A DNA stretch of 64,000 nucleotides from Verrucomicrobiia bacterium. Lineage in GTDB: Bacteria > Verrucomicrobiota > Verrucomicrobiia > Limisphaerales > Pedosphaeraceae. The stretch lies in assembly GCA_036268055.1 (NCBI GenBank), contig DATAUW010000006.1, forward strand, positions 1 through 64,000. The letters are read 5' to 3'. Under the pieces are notes generated by a model. The model worked only from the letters and a program-made list of their open reading frames with translations. It made no database searches and was not told the origin of the DNA. Shown here one piece after another: positions 61,659 to 64,000 of this stretch. The position numbers were made by a program, and so were the translations under genes. How positions within the stretch are numbered: the stretch's first letter is position 1; the number at the start of each line of letters is the position of its first letter.

Positions 61659-62224
61659 CCACTAAAATCACCTGTCGGTCTTTTGGGAACAAACGCTGAT
61701 AGGTTGATTCAGCCATAGGCAGGAAATGGGATGTCACCGGGCAGCTTCAGACTCCTAACTGAGTCAACGCAGGCGATCCTTTCTCGTCGCGACAGCCACT
61801 TCCATTTTTTTCGCTGCCTGCTGGAGCCAAGAATTTTATCGAGTGATTTTGTCGCCGTGAGGATGGGGCGAGTGGCCAGTTTGATGAAATCAGGTATGAC
61901 CGTTTAAAATTTATTCCAAGGATGCTTTTATCCTCACTTCGGGCTCGGGTACGACGATGAGGTTGCGGGCTTTGTTCAGGGATTGAAAATTATCGAGGGT
62001 TGCGCGGATTGCTCGTTTCCTGTGGAAGAGGTTGTGACTGTGGCTGATTTCATGCGGGTCGTTTTACGGTCGGCCATGAAGCGGAAATCCACGACTGCCT
62101 CCCATAGAATGTTTTGCTGGAAAAAACCGACGGTTTGGCATACACAAATACAACTTTTGCGAATTTAATATATTGATTTATAGCTAATTATGATTAAAGT
62201 TAATCAACAGAAATATCGACGGAA
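61659..62224. other. Gene-poor region with a possible decayed gene
   Basis: No intact gene is seen in these ~570 bases. On the minus strand a protein-like segment ending NFQSLNKARNLIVVPEPEV closes at 61912-61914. Another, QNILWEAVVDFRFMADRKTT, lies upstream in a different frame. Joined, they would look like the 3' part of a gene disrupted by frameshifts. The part next to the Fic gene is strongly AT-rich and likely holds its promoter. Confidence 0.35.
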
Positions 62225-63445
62225 ATGAGCGGGGAATTTTACACTCAAATTGCTGCAATGGAGCCCTTGTTTCCAAAAGCGGCTGGCAGTGCATTAGCTG
62301 ATCTGACTTGTGAGGTCATCCACAAGGCGGGCGCGCTTTCAGCGCAGTTGCCATCATCAATCGTCCGTGCCCGCATTGCGGTTGTCGTTCGGGAGATGGA
62401 CAGTTATTACTCGAACCTAATCGAAGGTCACAAAACTTTGCCGCGAGATATTGAAAGAGCCATGCGCGGCGATTACTCGCCCAGCCCCATCAAGCGGAAT
62501 AACCAGTATCTGAATCGCGCGCACATAGAAGTGGAACAACTTATGACCGAACGCCTTCAACGCGAGCCGGAATTATCCATTCATTCCGTGGAGTTTCTTT
62601 GCTGGTTGCATCGCGAATTTTTTTCACGACTGCCGGAAGATTTACATTTCAGCGAAGACAAGAGCGGACGGAAATATCGCATCGAACCAGGCGCTTTGCG
62701 AACCTTTGAGGTAAGTGTCGGCGGGCATCAACCGCCGCATCACGCCGCCTTGCCAAAAATGCTCGAACGGCTCGCGAGCTTTTATGGAGGTCCGCAAATT
62801 TTATCCACCAGCCAGCTTGTGGCACTGGCGGCGGCGCATCATCGGATGGCATGGATACACCCCTTCGGGGATGGCAACGGACGTGTGACGCGCCTGCATT
62901 CGCACGCGTGGCTCCTGCGGTGCAAGGTTGGCAGTGAAGGCTTATGGACACTATCGCGCGGGCTTGCCCGTCATCGGAAAGAATATTACGCAAACCTTCA
63001 CCACGCCGATCAAAGACGCTGGAATGATTTGGATGGCCGGGGAAATCTATCGGACCGCGCGCTAGGTGATTTTTGTTTGTTTATGTTGAAAACGATGATT
63101 GATCAAATTGGTTTCATGGCCGAGTTGTTGCAGTTGCAAAACTTAGGCACGCGCATCGAGCGCTATGTGCATTTCGAAATGCCGAAATTGGACGGAAGAA
63201 CGCGCGGCCGCCTGATACGACTCCTTAAAGCGGCGTTAACGGAAGGTGAAATTGAGCGCGGACGCGTTGGAGAAGTTGTGGGTTTGCAAGGCACTGCGGC
63301 GCGCGCCATCATACGCCTGGCCTTGAAGGAAGAACTGCTGGATTCGCCGAGTGAAAAGGGCGTGCTTTCGCTAGTGTTCACGTCAAAGACATTGGAGAGT
63401 TATTTTCCAAAATTATATCAGGATTTGCCAGTCGAAGCTGCTTGA
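62225..63445 (+). CDS. Fic (Fido) family protein
   Basis: This 406-residue enzyme is predicted to transfer AMP, or another nucleotide part, onto a target protein hydroxyl. The catalytic motif HPFGDGNGR is complete near residue 218. The Fic_N inhibitory segment carries SNLIEG near residue 62, matching the (S/T)xxxE(G/N) autoinhibition motif in the same protein. The C-terminus has a winged-helix-like part (RIERYVHFEMPKLDGRTRGRLIRLL to ARAIIRLALKEELLDSP). Because it carries its own inhibitory helix, no separate antitoxin is needed and none is adjacent. The AT-rich upstream region suggests recent acquisition. Confidence 0.93.
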   Translation: MSGEFYTQIAAMEPLFPKAAGSALADLTCEVIHKAGALSAQLPSSIVRARIAVVVREMDSYYSNLIEGHKTLPRDIERAMRGDYSPSPIKRNNQYLNRAHIEVEQLMTERLQREPELSIHSVEFLCWLHREFFSRLPEDLHFSEDKSGRKYRIEPGALRTFEVSVGGHQPPHHAALPKMLERLASFYGGPQILSTSQLVALAAAHHRMAWIHPFGDGNGRVTRLHSHAWLLRCKVGSEGLWTLSRGLARHRKEYYANLHHADQRRWNDLDGRGNLSDRALGDFCLFMLKTMIDQIGFMAELLQLQNLGTRIERYVHFEMPKLDGRTRGRLIRLLKAALTEGEIERGRVGEVVGLQGTAARAIIRLALKEELLDSPSEKGVLSLVFTSKTLESYFPKLYQDLPVEAA

Positions 63446-63454
63446 GAATGAAAA

Positions 63455-63531
63455 TGGCGGGAGTGGCGGGGCTCGAACCCGTAACCTCTGCCGTGACAGG
63501 GCAGCGCTCTAACCAATTGAGCTACACCCCC
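63455..63531 (-). tRNA. tRNA-Asp (anticodon GTC)
   Basis: A complete 77-base cloverleaf on the minus strand has acceptor stem GGGGGTG / CACTCCC, D-arm GCTC / GAGC, anticodon stem CTGCC / GGCAG with loop CTGTCAC and T-loop TTCGAGC. The 3' CCA is encoded. The outer pair of the T-stem is an A-C mismatch, otherwise all stems pair. It has its own promoter at 63549-63577. Confidence 0.95.
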
Positions 63532-63548
63532 ATTTTAAGGGGACGCGA

Positions 63549-63577
63549 AATGTACGGAAATCTTTCGCCCACGTCAA
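63549..63577 (-). promoter_or_regulatory. Sigma-70 promoter of tRNA-Asp
   Basis: On the minus strand, -35 TTGACG (63572-63577) and -10 TACATT (63549-63554) are separated by 17 bases. Transcription would start about 10 bases before the mature tRNA end. Confidence 0.6.
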
Positions 63578-63584
63578 GACCTAG

Positions 63585-63662
63585 AAAAAGGGATTCGGGC
63601 AGCAGACGCCAAGGAGGTGGGGGTGGGGAACCCCGCTGAAGAAACGTACTGCTACCCGAACA
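63585..63662 (-). ncRNA. Candidate structured small RNA with promoter and terminator
   Basis: On the minus strand an RNA of about 77 bases would begin at 63661/63662 and end at a run of five U (63585-63589). Its ends form a 12-base stem TTCGGGTAGCAG / CTGCTGCCCGAA with one G-U pair, so the whole RNA is a closed rod. Inside are a GGGG-TT-CCCC hairpin and the segment CACCTCCTT, identical to the anti-Shine-Dalgarno end of bacterial 16S rRNA. I do not recognise it as 4.5S, 6S or tmRNA. No open frame of note lies within it. Confidence 0.55.
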
Positions 63663-63667
63663 CCATA

Positions 63668-63695
63668 ATTTTAATCCTCAACCCGCTTTTGTCAA
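63668..63695 (-). promoter_or_regulatory. Strong sigma-70 promoter of the candidate RNA
   Basis: On the minus strand a perfect -35 TTGACA (63690-63695) and -10 TAAAAT (63668-63673) are separated by 16 bases. The expected start, near 63661, coincides with the first base of the closing stem region. Confidence 0.65.
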
Positions 63696-63906
63696 TAGTC
63701 CTTGCGCATATCCTTCACACGTCCGCGCAGGTTTTGCGCGCGATAATCACCCCTTTGCGCACGCCATTGCACGCCCGGGCGGAACCGCCGCTCGGCCTCC
63801 CTGCTGAAAACTTGAAACTTCAAACTTTCCGCCTCGTTCCATCATTGCAAACGCCCTTCGCCCCGCCTAAGATATTTTTTCCCGCGTGTCGATGCCGCGG
63901 GTCGCA
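63696..63906. other. Intergenic region before scpA
   Basis: No further gene was recognised here. It separates the divergently transcribed candidate RNA from scpA and should contain the scpA promoter, which is not obvious. A plus-strand frame is open through most of it but has no protein-like features. Confidence 0.4.
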
Positions 63907-64000
63907 ATGGCCGAATACAAAGTCAAATTCGAGGTCTTCGAAGGGCCGCTCGATTTGCTCCTTTATCTCATCAAAAAGGAGGAGGTGGACATTTATGATG
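63907..64000 (+). CDS. scpA: Segregation and condensation protein A (N-terminal part)
   Basis: Only the first 31 codons are in the window. The residues [20 protein letters not shown] followed by EEVDIYD are the conserved start of ScpA, the kleisin subunit that links SMC heads in chromosome condensation. An alternative in-frame ATG lies at 63892. The gene continues past the right edge. Confidence 0.92.
   Translation, partial: MAEYKVKFEVFEGPLDLLLYLIKKEEVDIYD

Noticed and set aside
61983-62168. A 61-codon plus-strand frame before the Fic gene
   Set aside because: There is no ribosome site, Cys/Arg-rich random-looking composition, and a more protein-like reading on the other strand.
63585-63662. 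Identification of the candidate RNA as 4.5S (SRP) RNA
   Set aside because: The conserved GGAAGGAAGCAGCC-type apical core is missing on both strands, so I left it unnamed.

Overview
The window is about 64 kb of bacterial chromosome, moderately GC-rich, densely coded on both strands. The gene content fits Verrucomicrobiota, probably the Pedosphaera/Limisphaerales side. The pointers are an OmpL-like (bbp2) porin, a sedolisin-type protease with immunoglobulin-like repeats, a DUF4912 protein, paired DUF5985 membrane proteins, a Tat-exported ThuA-like lipoprotein, and very large PAS/GAF histidine kinases. This placement is inferred from gene families; no rRNA is present to confirm it.

Layout. 0.3-5.6 kb: ABC-2 permease with a small partner, an outer-membrane porin, and a lone PilC/GspF inner-membrane protein. 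5.7-14.1 kb: a single-chain xanthine dehydrogenase, a PstS-like lipoprotein, a BtpA-like protein, hisI and trpE. 14.2-20.0 kb: a phosphate/polyphosphate neighbourhood, with ppk1 divergent from a likely operon of two thymidylate-kinase-like proteins, a ROK sugar kinase and a Ppx/GppA phosphatase. 20.3-21.3 kb: two small heat-shock proteins. 21.4-33 kb: signalling, with two lone receivers, a sigma-54 activator, a DUF4912 protein, a glycosyltransferase, and a four-gene HDOD / histidine kinase / REC-HDOD / REC-degenerate-HD-GYP operon whose genes mostly overlap. 33-40 kb: secreted and TPR proteins, a second sigma-54 activator, and BatD/BatE aerotolerance-type proteins. 40-46.5 kb: ThuA-like protein, ribbon-helix-helix protein, sedolisin and a short-chain dehydrogenase. 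46.4-47.8 kb: repeats with a REP-associated tyrosine transposase. 47.8-63.9 kb: small membrane proteins, a LuxR-type two-component system, a RodZ-like protein, pgsA, rimO, a 1273-residue hybrid kinase, a Fic protein, tRNA-Asp, a candidate small RNA, and the start of scpA.

How the genes fit together. Signal transduction dominates: three histidine kinases, two NtrC-type activators, one LuxR-type regulator, two lone receivers, and two HDOD proteins plus a degenerate HD-GYP protein. At least one good sigma-54 promoter, ahead of the sedolisin gene, could be a target of the activators. The polyphosphate cluster is the most coherent metabolic unit.

The strongest candidates for something undescribed are these. 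(1) A ~112-bp intergenic element with nearly perfect inverted ends, present three times and once inverted. (2) A transposase followed by a 226-bp tandem array that repeats the transposase's own 3' end with paired palindromes. (3) A ~77-nt candidate RNA with its own promoter and terminator that carries an anti-Shine-Dalgarno-like segment. (4) A tandem pair of divergent thymidylate-kinase-like proteins in the polyphosphate cluster. (5) A 7-bp tandem repeat at the seam between the two halves of xanthine dehydrogenase. All identifications were made by reading motifs; no database search was possible.
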